DNA of 64,000 nucleotides from Halomonas sp. BDJS001 (lineage in GTDB: Bacteria > Pseudomonadota > Gammaproteobacteria > Pseudomonadales > Halomonadaceae), in NCBI RefSeq assembly GCF_026104355.1, contig NZ_CP110535.1, forward strand, positions 4,650,001-4,714,000. The letters are read 5' to 3'. The position numbers and the translations under genes are program-made. The notes beneath the pieces are model-generated. The model was not told the DNA's origin. It worked only from the letters and a program-made list of their open reading frames with translations, and searched no databases. Shown piece by piece: positions 53,037 to 62,787 of the stretch; within the stretch, counting starts at the first letter, position 1, and each line of letters opens with the position of its first letter.

Positions 53037-53675
53037 ATGACTACCCACCATGATAGCCCAGTCCCTCGGCTGAACTACCCGACGGCAAGTTTCCTTATTA
53101 GCGCCCCTACCTTGGCCCTGTGCCCGGACGATACCGGCGCCGAAGTCGCCTTCGCGGGGCGTTCAAACGCGGGCAAATCAAGTGCTATCAATGCATTAAC
53201 GCAACAAAATGCGTTAGCACGTACCTCGCGAACGCCAGGGCGCACCCAACTGATCAACTTTTTCAGCGTGATGAACGACGAGGCGCGGCGCTTGGTCGAT
53301 CTCCCCGGCTACGGCTACGCCAAGGTTCCGGAGGCGGTCAAACTGGAGTGGCAAAAGCATCTAGCCGAGTATTTACGCAACCGTTTTAGCCTGCGCGGCT
53401 TAGTACTGCTAATGGACGTGCGCCATCCGCTCACCGAGTTCGACCAAATGATGCTCGACTATGCCGACCAGCGCGGTATGCCGGTGCATATTTTGCTCAC
53501 CAAAGCCGACAAACTGAAGCGAGGCCCAGCCAGTGCTGCCTTGCAGAAAGTACGCTCACGGTTAAAAGAGTGGGAAGACCTTGTCTCTGTTCAACTGTTC
53601 TCTTCACTCAAGCGCGACGGCGTCGATACGCTATCCCAGAAGCTCAACCAGTGGCTGTATACGCCGCCTGAATGA
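53037..53675 (+). CDS. engB: Ribosome biogenesis GTPase EngB (YihA/YsxC)
   Basis: 212 residues. G1 GRSNAGKSS, switch region RTPGRTQLINF, G3 DLPGYGYAKVP, G4 TKADKL. It acts in 50S ribosomal subunit assembly. Upstream is the 357-bp intergenic region with a structured element. Downstream and convergent lies the HAD hydrolase gene. Confidence 0.95.
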   Translation: MTTHHDSPVPRLNYPTASFLISAPTLALCPDDTGAEVAFAGRSNAGKSSAINALTQQNALARTSRTPGRTQLINFFSVMNDEARRLVDLPGYGYAKVPEAVKLEWQKHLAEYLRNRFSLRGLVLLMDVRHPLTEFDQMMLDYADQRGMPVHILLTKADKLKRGPASAALQKVRSRLKEWEDLVSVQLFSSLKRDGVDTLSQKLNQWLYTPPE

Positions 53676-53696
53676 TGTTGCTATCGCTCCGCTGAT

Positions 53697-54422
53697 TTAT
53701 AACTTCTCAAGCACACTGGGCAATTGTTTAATATGGGCTATGCGATGCACCCGTGGCGGGAGTGGTTGATCCTCTGTTTGAGAAATCCATACTGCATGCA
53801 TGCCCAACTGCTGGGCGGGCAGCACATCCTCCAGCCACGAATCACCCACATGCATGGCGCACTCGGGGGCCACGTTTAGTCGCGACAGCGCGGTGAGGAA
53901 CGGCGTAGGATCAGGTTTGGGCGCCAATATCTCGCCTGCGGCAATGGCCACCGGAAAGTAGGCTGCCAGCGGCTGTCGTTTAAGATGAATATTGCCGTTG
54001 GTGATCGCCGCCAACTGATAGCGTTCCGCCAGGGCAGCCAGTAAACCGGCCGCTTCCGGGTGAGGCGTAACCTGCACGCGCAGGCGGTGGAACTCATTCA
54101 TCGCCGCGGATGCCCACATCAACGCAGCACTACGGTGCAAACCTGCCTCTTCTAACTGGGCCTCCAGGGCACGCAAACGCAGCCAGGTGAAATCCCCGCG
54201 ACGCTCCGGCACCTCTTTGGCCAACTGTTGACGACGCTGGAGATAATCCAGCCCGCCCTCTTCATGGGATAGCCCCAGGGAGGCTTCCTGGCGCGCTGCC
54301 CGCCATGTATCCAACGCCTCCAGTAGCCAGCGGTAGTGCCCCTCTTCGGTGCGCGCCATCACTCCATGGTTATCCCACAGCGTATCGTCCAGGTCGAAGG
54401 TAATCGCCTGTAGCATCGTCAT
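53697..54422 (-). CDS. HAD-family hydrolase (YigB-like)
   Basis: 241 residues. Motif I FDLDDTLWDN, motif II TNGN and motif IV GDSWLEDVLPAQ are conserved. In E. coli the equivalent YigB dephosphorylates FMN and other phosphates. Last gene of the lptM-lysA-dapF-DUF484-xerC cluster, overlapping xerC by 4 nt. Confidence 0.9.
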   Translation of the reverse strand: MTMLQAITFDLDDTLWDNHGVMARTEEGHYRWLLEALDTWRAARQEASLGLSHEEGGLDYLQRRQQLAKEVPERRGDFTWLRLRALEAQLEEAGLHRSAALMWASAAMNEFHRLRVQVTPHPEAAGLLAALAERYQLAAITNGNIHLKRQPLAAYFPVAIAAGEILAPKPDPTPFLTALSRLNVAPECAMHVGDSWLEDVLPAQQLGMHAVWISQTEDQPLPPRVHRIAHIKQLPSVLEKL

Positions 54423-55366
54423 GGCTTGCTCCTGGGGCTATTCGTGGGGTCGTTGGGGCCTCGCTTGGCCCGGGGGTGTGCGGCATCGTAGCTGGTGGCC
54501 AGATGCTGCCAGTCAAGCCGGGTGTAAATTTGCGTGGTCGACAGATTGGCGTGCCCCAGCAGCTCTTGCACGGCGCGCAGATCCTGGCTTGATTCCAACA
54601 GGTGGCTGGCAAAGGAGTGGCGCAAACGGTGGGGATGAAGGTGTTCGGGCAAGCCACGGGCAACCGACAGCTGTGCTAAACGCTTTTGAATGGCGCGGTG
54701 GCCTAACCGCTGCCCGCGCTGGCCCACAAACAGCGCCTGCTCAGTCATGGGCGCCAGCGCGGAGCGACACCCGAGCCATTCGGCCAGCGCCTGCTGGGCG
54801 CGGCGCCCTACCGGTACCTGGCGGGGTTTGCCGCCTTTGCCCATTACCCTGACCCGGCTGTTTTGCAAATCGCCTAAATCGAGCGCCGCCAGCTCCGCCA
54901 AGCGCAGACCGCTGGAGTAAAACAGCTCAAGAATGGCTTGATCCCGCACGCCCAGCGGCGAGCCGTCGTGGGGGGTATCGAGGAAGCGCGCCAGGGCGTC
55001 AACATCCACTGGGCGCGGCAGATGGCTGGGCTGCTTTGGCGTACGCAACAACCCCACCGGATTATCAGCCAGTACGCCCTGTTTGACCAGATAGTCGGCG
55101 AACTGTGAAAGCGCCGCCCGCCGCCGGGCCAGGCTCCTGGGCGCCAGGCCCCGGCTGCGCTCTGAGCCCAAAAACGCCCGCAGCAGCGCGGTATCTAACG
55201 CCGCGGGATCCTTCACTGCGCGACGTTCGGTGAAGGCACACAGCGCGGCCAGATCGTGCCGGTACGCCTCGACAGTGGCCGGACTGGCATGGGACGCCAG
55301 CGTCGCTAGAAAGGCCCCAACGCGCTCGGTTATCGGCGTTTCAACCAGGGGTGTCTCATCCACCAT
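54419..55366 (-). CDS. xerC: Tyrosine recombinase XerC
   Basis: 315 residues with the N-terminal SAM-like core-binding domain and the catalytic domain carrying R (SGLRLAELAAL), H-x-x-R (HPHRLRHSFASHLLES), H (LLGHANLSTTQIY) and the catalytic Tyr. It resolves chromosome dimers at dif together with XerD. The ATG that reads MVDETPLVE is chosen because the longer frame overlaps the DUF484 gene out of frame and is not conserved. Confidence 0.94.
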   Translation of the reverse strand: MVDETPLVETPITERVGAFLATLASHASPATVEAYRHDLAALCAFTERRAVKDPAALDTALLRAFLGSERSRGLAPRSLARRRAALSQFADYLVKQGVLADNPVGLLRTPKQPSHLPRPVDVDALARFLDTPHDGSPLGVRDQAILELFYSSGLRLAELAALDLGDLQNSRVRVMGKGGKPRQVPVGRRAQQALAEWLGCRSALAPMTEQALFVGQRGQRLGHRAIQKRLAQLSVARGLPEHLHPHRLRHSFASHLLESSQDLRAVQELLGHANLSTTQIYTRLDWQHLATSYDAAHPRAKRGPNDPTNSPRSKP

Positions 55367-56069
55367 GGTCGCCCAGTCGCACCAGCAAGCGCGCGACGAT
55401 ATCGCCCAAGTACTCGGTGAACAACGTGTCCATACTGGCGCGGTAAGCGTCAGGGCTGGGGCTGGCGAGTAGCAAATAGCCCAAGGGGTCACCCGCGGAG
55501 AGGCGTGAAATCGCACAGGAGCCCGCTTTGCGGGGTGCTTTGACATGGGGCAACAGGCACTTCCAGTCGCTGACACTCAGTTTCACACAGCGGCTGGTGC
55601 GGCCATCCAGCAGCGCCGACAACCGCGCGCTGGCATGCTGATCCAGCACGTGCCGCGGCGCCTGGGGCGGCGTCGGTTCACTATCGCTTAACGTGGAAGG
55701 GCACCACAGCGCCATGGCTGGGGTCTCAAAGCGCTCGCTCAGCTGGGTGGCCAATGCTTGCGCCAGCGCATCGCGGTCTGGCGCTTCCACCAGCGCTATC
55801 AACGTTTCCCGCAGCCGACGGTACTGGGACTCGTTATGGCGAGCGGTCTCCAGCAGGTGTTCAAGGCGACCCTCGGCGGTTTCCGCACGCTTACGCAGAT
55901 CCAGCACCAGGCGCTCTAGCAGCGATACCGCCCCGTCGATATGCGGGTGAGGCACCTGTAACTGCTGAAGCAGCCCTTCACGGCCGACGAAAAAATCGGG
56001 ATGGCGCGCCAGCCAGAACGCCACTTGATCAGGCTCGAGCGTTTTGCGGGGTTCGGGGGCTTGTGACAT
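55356..56069 (-). CDS. DUF484 (YigA) family protein
   Basis: 237 residues. The N-terminal PDQVAFWLARHPDFFVGREGLLQQLQVPHPH... is the DUF484 signature, followed by a coiled-coil and a GAF-like domain. Function unknown, but in gammaproteobacteria it always lies between dapF and xerC. Overlaps xerC by 11 nt. Confidence 0.9.
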   Translation of the reverse strand: MSQAPEPRKTLEPDQVAFWLARHPDFFVGREGLLQQLQVPHPHIDGAVSLLERLVLDLRKRAETAEGRLEHLLETARHNESQYRRLRETLIALVEAPDRDALAQALATQLSERFETPAMALWCPSTLSDSEPTPPQAPRHVLDQHASARLSALLDGRTSRCVKLSVSDWKCLLPHVKAPRKAGSCAISRLSAGDPLGYLLLASPSPDAYRASMDTLFTEYLGDIVARLLVRLGDHGG

Positions 56070-56085
56070 CGCCGTTCTCCTCGAA

Positions 56086-56919
56086 TTAATTAAGTGCTAC
56101 GCGGCCATCGAAAACGCGTGTAGCGGGCCCCACCATCGTTAGCGCCCCTTCTGGGTCAGGCCACTCAATGCTGAGCTCTCCACCGGGTAAATGGACTTTT
56201 ACCGGGCTTTTCAGCAGCCCCTGGCGAATGCCGCTGGCCACTGCGGCGCAGGCACCTGTGCCGCAGGCCAGCGTTTCGCCGCTGCCGCGCTCATAAACGC
56301 GCAAGCGAATTTCACTTGGCGAGAGTACCTGCATAAAGCCTACGTTAACACGCTTAGGGAAACGGGGATGCGCCTCTACCAATGGCCCAAGGCGTTCGAC
56401 CGGGGCGTCGTCCACGCTGTCGACCTGCAGCACCGCATGAGGATTGCCCATGGAGACCACGCCAATCTGCAGCGTTTCATCCCCCACTTCGAGCTGATGC
56501 AATGGTTGATCCCCAGGGGCATCGAACGGCAGCGCCAGAGGACTAAACCGTGGCCGGCCCATATCCACCCGCACCATGCCGTCGTGCTGAACGGTTAGCA
56601 CCAAGGGGCCACCGGCGGTTTCCACATGAATTTCATGCTTATGGGTTAGCCGCTGATCGCGCACGAAGCGGGCAAAACAGCGCGCGCCATTGCCGCAGTT
56701 CTCCACTTCACTGCCATCGGCATTGTAAATGCGGTAGCGAAAATCCATCTCCGGATCGCGGGGAGGCTCGACCACTAACAGCTGATCAAAGCCAATACCG
56801 AAACGCCGATCTGCCAGTGCTCGGATTTGAGCTTCGTCCAGCCGTGCGCGCTGAGTGACCAGATCCACCATGACGAAGTCATTGCCCAGGCCATGCATTT
56901 TGGTGAAGTGTAACAGCAT
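56086..56919 (-). CDS. dapF: Diaminopimelate epimerase
   Basis: 277 residues. LLHFTKMHGLGNDFVMVDL at the N terminus; the two catalytic cysteines lie in ENCGNGARCFARF and ACGTGACAAVASG. It converts LL- to meso-diaminopimelate for lysine and peptidoglycan. Start MLLHFTKM overlaps the lysA stop by 1 nt; an upstream frame exists but is out of family. Confidence 0.95.
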   Translation of the reverse strand: MLLHFTKMHGLGNDFVMVDLVTQRARLDEAQIRALADRRFGIGFDQLLVVEPPRDPEMDFRYRIYNADGSEVENCGNGARCFARFVRDQRLTHKHEIHVETAGGPLVLTVQHDGMVRVDMGRPRFSPLALPFDAPGDQPLHQLEVGDETLQIGVVSMGNPHAVLQVDSVDDAPVERLGPLVEAHPRFPKRVNVGFMQVLSPSEIRLRVYERGSGETLACGTGACAAVASGIRQGLLKSPVKVHLPGGELSIEWPDPEGALTMVGPATRVFDGRVALN

Positions 56920-58189
56920 CAGCGCCCCCCTTCGGGTAGCAGCGCTTCGCCCGCCCACAGACTGGCGACGGTTTCCCGTGCGCGTACCACGTGGCAGTTG
57001 TCGCCATCGACCATTAGCTCGGCGGCACGAGGGCGGCTGTTGTAGTTCGAGGCCATGACAAACCCATAGGCTCCCGCCGAGCGCACCGCCAGCAGATCAC
57101 CTTCGGCAATGGCCAGCTCGCGCTCTTTGCCCAGAAAGTCACCGGTTTCGCAAACCGGGCCCACCACGTCGTAGAAGGCACTCTCCCGGGATTGGCGGGT
57201 ATCCACCGACACAATCGCCTGCCAAGCCTGGTACAGCGCCGGACGAATCAGGTCATTCATGGCCGCATCGACAATGGCAAAGTTTTTGGTCTCTCCGGGC
57301 TTTAAGAACTCCACCCGAGTGAGCATAACACCCGCATTGGCGGCTATCGAACGGCCTGGCTCGAACAGCAGCGTCAACTGCTCGCCGCCCTCCCAGCGCG
57401 AGAGCCGCGCCAGCAGTTGGCTGGCGTAATCGAACGGCTGGGGCGGCTTTTCGTCACGATATGGCACGCCTAAACCACCGCCTAAATCGAGATGCTCGAT
57501 TTCGATGCCCCGCTCGCGCAGCCGCTCCATAAGTACCAACAAGCGTTCAAGGGCATCCAAAACGGCGCCGTTTCAGTAAGCTGGGAACCGATGTGGCAGT
57601 CGAGCCCCTTCACTTGCACATTGGGCAGGCTTGCGGCCAGCTCATAAACCGCCAGCGCTTCACCCACCGGAATACCAAACTTGTTATCCTTCAAACCGGT
57701 GGAGATATACGGATGAGTACCCGCATCCACGTCCGGATTAACCCGCAACGAGACCGGCGCCACTCTACCCAGCTCGCCAGCGACGCGATTCAAGCGTTCG
57801 AGCTCAGGGCGCGACTCAACGTTAAAGCACTTAATCCCCACTTCCAGCGCACGGGCCATTTCATGGGGCTGTTTGGCAACCCCGGAAAAGACCACTTTTT
57901 GCGGATCGCCCCCCGCCTTGAGCACCCGCTCAAGCTCGCCGATGGAAACGATATCGAACCCCGCACCCAGCTTGGCCAGCAGTCCCAGCACCGCCAGGTT
58001 GGAGTTGGCCTTTACCGCGTAACAGATCAGGTGCGGGTGGCCACCCAGTGCTTCGGTATAGGCACGAAAGTGACGCTCGAAAGTGGCTTTTGAGTAGACG
58101 TAGCAGGGTGTGCCGTACTCGTCGGCAATGCGTGACAGCGGCACATCTTCGGCGTACAGCACGCCATCGCGGTAATTAAAATAGTCCAT
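56919..58189 (-). pseudogene. lysA: Diaminopimelate decarboxylase LysA, split by one-base frameshift
   Basis: The N-terminal half has the PLP lysine in ICYAVKANSN and KGLDCHIGSQL; the C-terminal half has HLDLGGGLGVPY and FEPGRSI, and ends at 56919. The break is at a minus-strand T4 run (57559-57562 as A4 on the plus strand): CCG TTT TGG should be CCG TTT TTG GAT, giving PFLDALERLLV and a 423-residue protein. Both halves are otherwise perfectly conserved. LysA makes lysine from meso-diaminopimelate. Sequence error is likely. Confidence 0.85.
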
Positions 58190-58222
58190 GGTGCTCTCCC
58201 CTTCTCCTGGGCCTGCAGCTAT

Positions 58223-58366
58223 CTATTCAGAGGGCTGGTCAGACGACTGGGTAGATTGCTCGTCAGCAGGTGCATCGTCCGGCAGATAAAGCGGCCCTTT
58301 TTGCCCACAGCCAACAACCGCAGTTAACAGCAACGCCGAAAGAGCGATGATTGCCAGCGTTTTCAT
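58223..58366 (-). CDS. lptM: LPS translocon maturation lipoprotein LptM (YifL-like)
   Basis: 47 residues. Signal peptide with lipobox VVGC, then CGQKGPLYLP, the fixed LptM/YifL motif; an acidic C-terminal tail follows. LptM assists maturation of LptD disulfides at the outer membrane. The ATG overlaps the argH stop (ATGA). lysA follows 33 nt later, as in Pseudomonas (lppL-lysA-dapF). Confidence 0.88.
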   Translation of the reverse strand: MKTLAIIALSALLLTAVVGCGQKGPLYLPDDAPADEQSTQSSDQPSE

Positions 58367-59765
58367 GCGCCCGCCTTGAGTGCAATCAGTGCCTCTCGCG
58401 CTCGCTGGGCAGCTGCCCGCACCTGGTTGGGTGCTGTGCCACCAATATGGTTCCGGGCGGCGACCGAGCCTTCCAGGGTTAATACCTCGAAGACGTCCTG
58501 CTCGATGGTAGCGGAGAACTGCTGAAGCTCCTCCAGGCTCATTTCAGACAGGTCTTTTTCGCTTTTTAGGCCATAAGCCACCGACTGGCCGACGATTTCG
58601 TGGGCGTCGCGGAAGGCCACACCCTTGCGCACCAGGTAGTCGGCCAAGTCCGTGGCGGTAGAGAAACCACGCCGCGCTGCTTCATACATACTGGCTTTTT
58701 TGGGCTCAATAGCGGGCACCATATCGGCGAAGGCTTTCAGGCAGTCGCGCACGGTATCCACGGCATCGAACAGCGGCTCTTTATCTTCCTGGTTGTCTTT
58801 GTTGTAGGCCAGCGGCTGCGATTTCATCAGCGTTAACAGCGACATCAGGTGGCCGTACACGCGACCGGTTTTGCCGCGCACCAGTTCCGGCACGTCAGGG
58901 TTTTTCTTCTGCGGCATAATGGATGAGCCGGTGCAAAACGGTCGGGCAGGTCGATAAAGTTAAACTGGGCGCTGGTCCACAGCACCAGCTCTTCGCTCAT
59001 GCGCGACAGGTGCATCAATAGGATGCTGGCAAAGCTGGTGAATTCGATAGCGAAGTCACGATCCGAGACAGCGTCCAGGGAGTTCTCCGTGGGGCGGTCA
59101 AAGCCTAACAGTTCCGCCGCCACGTGGCGGTCGATGGGATAGGTAGTCCCCGCCAGTGCAGCAGCACCCAGCGGCATGACGTTGACGCGCTTGCGGCAGT
59201 CCAGCAGGCGCTCATGGTCGCGAGCCAGCATCTCCTGCCAAGCCAGAATATGATGACCAAAGGTGACCGGCTGGGCGGTTTGCAGATGGGTAAAGCCGGG
59301 CATAATGGTCTCGGCTTCACGGTCAGCCAGCTCGATCATGCCTTCGCGCAGACGTTTCAGCTCCACTTCGATAACGTCGATCTCATCGCGCATAAACAGG
59401 CGGATATCGGTGGCCACCTGATCGTTACGCGAGCGTCCAGTGTGGAGCTTTTTGCCGGTAATGCCGATCTTTTCGGTCAGCCGCGCTTCGATGTTCATAT
59501 GCACATCTTCAAGCGGCACCGACCAGTTAAATTCACCGCGCTCGATTTCGCCCTGTATCTCGTTCAGGCCGTTAATAATCGCATCGCGCTCGTCATCGGT
59601 GAGCACGCCGACCCTAGCCAGCATAGTGGCGTGGGCGATGGAGCCCTGGATGTCCTGGGGGGCCAGGCGCTGGTCGAAATTAACTGACGCGGTGAAGCGT
59701 GCAACAAAAGCATCGGTGGGCTCGCTAAAGCGACCGCCCCAAGACTGATTCGTGGCTTGGCTCAT
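58363..59765 (-). pseudogene. argH: Argininosuccinate lyase ArgH, split by one-base frameshift
   Basis: The N-terminal part (from 59765) begins NQSWGGRFSEPTDAFVARFTASV and includes TGRSRNDQVATD; the C-terminal part has MPQKKNPDVPELVRGK. The family signature GSS-IMPQKKNPD is cut by the shift at A4 58935-58938 (T4 on the minus strand). A fifth T restores DRFCTGSSIMPQKK and a 467-residue enzyme of normal length. It makes arginine and fumarate. Followed by lptM with a 4-nt overlap. Sequence error is likely. Confidence 0.85.
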
Positions 59766-59862
59766 CGAAGATATATCCTGCTAGCAAAACAAAGGAGTCG
59801 TTAGCAGAAAGTGTACCAGAGTCGCCCCGGTCAGCGGCACGCCGTTTTTATTTATGCGGAGG

Positions 59863-62652
59863 CTAAGAGCGTGACGTTATGACCGCAGCCGGTTTGTGTA
59901 GAAATTCGCGTAGTTCATCTAGGAGCATCGGACGGGCAAAGTAGAAACCCTGAAAATAGTCGCAGTGGCGCTGTTGAAGATAGCCAAACTGCTCTGCCGT
60001 CTCTACGCCCTCGACCAGCACTTCGAGCCCCATTTTTCCCGCCATAGCGACCACGCCGTCGATAATGGCGGCATCGTACCGGTCAGAAATCACATCGCGC
60101 ACAAAGGAGCGGTCAATCTTGATGCGATTAATCGGTAGTCGCTTTAAGTAGCTTAGGCTGGAGAAGCCAGTGCCAAAATCGTCTAGCGCAATCTGGACTC
60201 CCAGCGCTCGTAGATTTCTTAACGCCTGGATCGCTTGCTCGGCGCTGTCCATTAGCACTCCCTCGGTAAGCTCCAGCTCTAACAGCAAAGGCGTTAGTCT
60301 GCTGCTCTCCAGCACCTGCTCAATGGAGGCGAGGAAGCCAGGGCGTTGAAACTGCATCGGCGAGATATTGACCGCCATGGTGATCTCGCCCAGTCCCAGG
60401 CTATTGAGCTGATGGGCATCGCGACAGGCGGTAGCCAACACCCACTCGCTGATGGGAATGATCTGACCAGTATCTTCGGCAAGGCTGATAAAATCAGAGG
60501 GCGGAATATTGCCGCGCTCAGGGTGCTGCCAGCGGATCAGCGCCTCAACCCCCACCACGCGACCGCTTGGCGCATGAATCTGCGGCTGGTAATGAAGCTC
60601 AAACTGCTGCTGCTCAATGGCTTGCTGTAGCGCGCTGCGTAAGCTGACCCGTTCGCTCACCTTGCGATTCAAGTCTTCGGTATACCAGTGGTAGGTATTA
60701 CGCCCGCGCCGTTTGGCTTTATACATGGCCAAATCCGCCTGCTGAATAAGCTGGTGGGGTTTTTTCATACGGCCGTCATTGATGGCAATGCCGATACTGG
60801 CGGTGATGCGCAGTTCACTGCCGCGGTACCAGTAAGGGGGCGAAAGGCCCTGAAGCACTCGTTCGACAACTTGTATCACGTCATCTTGGTGGGCCAGATC
60901 CGGCAGCAGCACAACGAACTCATCGCTACCAAAGCGCGCCACGGTGTCCCAGGGGCGCAGTTCATTTTCCAGCCGCTTGGCGACCTCGACTAAAATAAAG
61001 TCGCCCACTTCATGACCCAGGGTATCGTTGATCGGTTTGAAATCGTCCAGGTCAATAAACAGCACGGCTATGTAGCGCTGATAGCGGCGCGCCACCACGC
61101 ACCCCTCTTCCAAACGCTGAACTAGCAGCAGGCGGTTGGGCAGCCCCGTCAGCGCATCATGGTGGGCGTTGTGGGCGAGCTGGGCCTGATATTCGCGCTG
61201 CTCCGATATATCGTTCTGGACGCCAATAAAGTGGGTCACCTGGCCGTTCTCATCGAGAACGGGTGAAATGTACAGATCATTCCAAAAAACCGTACCATCG
61301 CGCCGATAGTTACGGATCACCACGTGTACTTCACGCTGCTCGGCAATCCCTGACTTTAGCTGCTTGATAGTGGCGGGATCAGTCTCTTCACCCTGCAGAA
61401 AACGACAGTTGCGCCCCAGTGCCTGGCTACGCGAATAGCCGGTAATACGCTCAAAGGCGGCGTTAACGTAGACCATAGGCAAGTCGCTGCGCTGGGCATC
61501 TACAATCACTACCCCGTTGGTGCTTGATTCAACGCTTCGCTCCAGCAGTGTGAGCTGATGCTCGGTCGCTTTACGTTCGTTAATATCGCGGAAATAGACC
61601 GCAAGCCCCTCAGTCGAAGGGTAGACGTGCACCTCAAGCCAACTATTGAGCCGAGGATTGAAAGCTTCAAAATGCACTGCTACTTGTTCGCTCGCGGCGC
61701 GCTGATACTCTTTTTGAAACCTGCTGCCCTCGGCGTCGGGAAAGCTCTGCCAAATAGGCTGCCCTAGCAACTCACCCCCGGGGCGCTTCAAAATACGCTC
61801 TGCCTCCCGGTTAACGTAAGTAAAACGCCACTCTGTATCGAGGGTAAAAAAACTGTCGGTGATGCTATCCAGCGTCATTGTGAGCCGGTGCGCAAGCTGT
61901 GTGAGGTTTTCGCGCAGTTGCTTTTGCTCGGTAATATCCTGGGACGCCCCCTGTACCTGAATAATGCGGCCCTCGTCATCACGCACCGCTTTACCAATCG
62001 CCCGCACCCAAAGATGCTCACCTTGGCGGGTAATCACCTCAAACTCATCATCAAAACTAATGCCGTCCTCACAGCAAGCATTGAATGCCGCCATCAGGCG
62101 TTCCCGTGACTCAGGTGCATAGAAGGAAAACGCCTCCTCAACGCTGGGCTGAAAACCAGCGGGCATGCCATGAATCTGGCTAAGCTCGTCCGACCAAATT
62201 GGCTTGCCATCCGTCATATCGACAAACCAACCACCAATCAGCGCGGTTTCACCGGCAATTTTAAACAGCCGTTGGTTGCGCAGCAGTTGCTCATCGGCAG
62301 CCTTACGCCGCGTAATTACCCGGGCAATTACGTAAATCACGCCCTCCCCAAATGAAGCAGTGACTTCCAGCCAGTGCTGCTTGCCGGTTGCGGAAACAGC
62401 GCGCACCTCGAAGGGAGTGATCTTTTCGCCTTGATGCAGTCGCTGTAAAGCTCCCTCGATCACGGGATGGTCAAGGGGATCTATAACGACGCCGCAGGCA
62501 CGCCCGATCAATTCTTCGGACGAATACCCCAGCAGCGTTTCGAAGGCTGGATTGACTTGCAACAGCGTGCCTTCAAAGTCGATACAGCAGAACAGATCCC
62601 GTGAAAGCAGGAAAAACTGGTCAAGCTGGCCGTGGGGTAACACTAAGGACAT
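59863..62652 (-). CDS. PAS-PAS-PAS-LOV-GGDEF-EAL light-responsive c-di-GMP protein
   Basis: 929 residues. PAS domains lie at about 8-115, 130-245 and 255-365. A LOV domain at about 370-490 carries GRNCRFLQG with photoactive Cys416, and the flavin-contact residues Asn448, Asn458 and Gln479 in RNYRRDGTVFWND and GVQNDI. The GGDEF domain (about 495-655) reads GSDEF at 575-579, a variant that can still be active, with an intact RxxD inhibition site (566-569). The EAL domain (about 670-920) has EAL at 703-705 and DDFGTGFSS. No membrane spans, so cytoplasmic. It probably couples blue light to c-di-GMP levels. Confidence 0.9.
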   Translation of the reverse strand: MSLVLPHGQLDQFFLLSRDLFCCIDFEGTLLQVNPAFETLLGYSSEELIGRACGVVIDPLDHPVIEGALQRLHQGEKITPFEVRAVSATGKQHWLEVTASFGEGVIYVIARVITRRKAADEQLLRNQRLFKIAGETALIGGWFVDMTDGKPIWSDELSQIHGMPAGFQPSVEEAFSFYAPESRERLMAAFNACCEDGISFDDEFEVITRQGEHLWVRAIGKAVRDDEGRIIQVQGASQDITEQKQLRENLTQLAHRLTMTLDSITDSFFTLDTEWRFTYVNREAERILKRPGGELLGQPIWQSFPDAEGSRFQKEYQRAASEQVAVHFEAFNPRLNSWLEVHVYPSTEGLAVYFRDINERKATEHQLTLLERSVESSTNGVVIVDAQRSDLPMVYVNAAFERITGYSRSQALGRNCRFLQGEETDPATIKQLKSGIAEQREVHVVIRNYRRDGTVFWNDLYISPVLDENGQVTHFIGVQNDISEQREYQAQLAHNAHHDALTGLPNRLLLVQRLEEGCVVARRYQRYIAVLFIDLDDFKPINDTLGHEVGDFILVEVAKRLENELRPWDTVARFGSDEFVVLLPDLAHQDDVIQVVERVLQGLSPPYWYRGSELRITASIGIAINDGRMKKPHQLIQQADLAMYKAKRRGRNTYHWYTEDLNRKVSERVSLRSALQQAIEQQQFELHYQPQIHAPSGRVVGVEALIRWQHPERGNIPPSDFISLAEDTGQIIPISEWVLATACRDAHQLNSLGLGEITMAVNISPMQFQRPGFLASIEQVLESSRLTPLLLELELTEGVLMDSAEQAIQALRNLRALGVQIALDDFGTGFSSLSYLKRLPINRIKIDRSFVRDVISDRYDAAIIDGVVAMAGKMGLEVLVEGVETAEQFGYLQQRHCDYFQGFYFARPMLLDELREFLHKPAAVITSRS

Positions 62653-62787
62653 AGGGTTTCCTAGAGAGCGAATAAAACACGTGAGGGGAGCATAATGAGC
62701 TCCGTTATTTTTACTGTGGCGTTCGGTGCTTTATGATGACACCTATCATAGCTTGACTCGCCGTGTCTGCGGTATAGGGAGAATAAC

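Noticed and set aside
61000..61120. GGDEF domain dead because it reads GSDEF
   Set aside because: The second position varies in active cyclases and the RxxD inhibition site is intact, so inactivity cannot be claimed.
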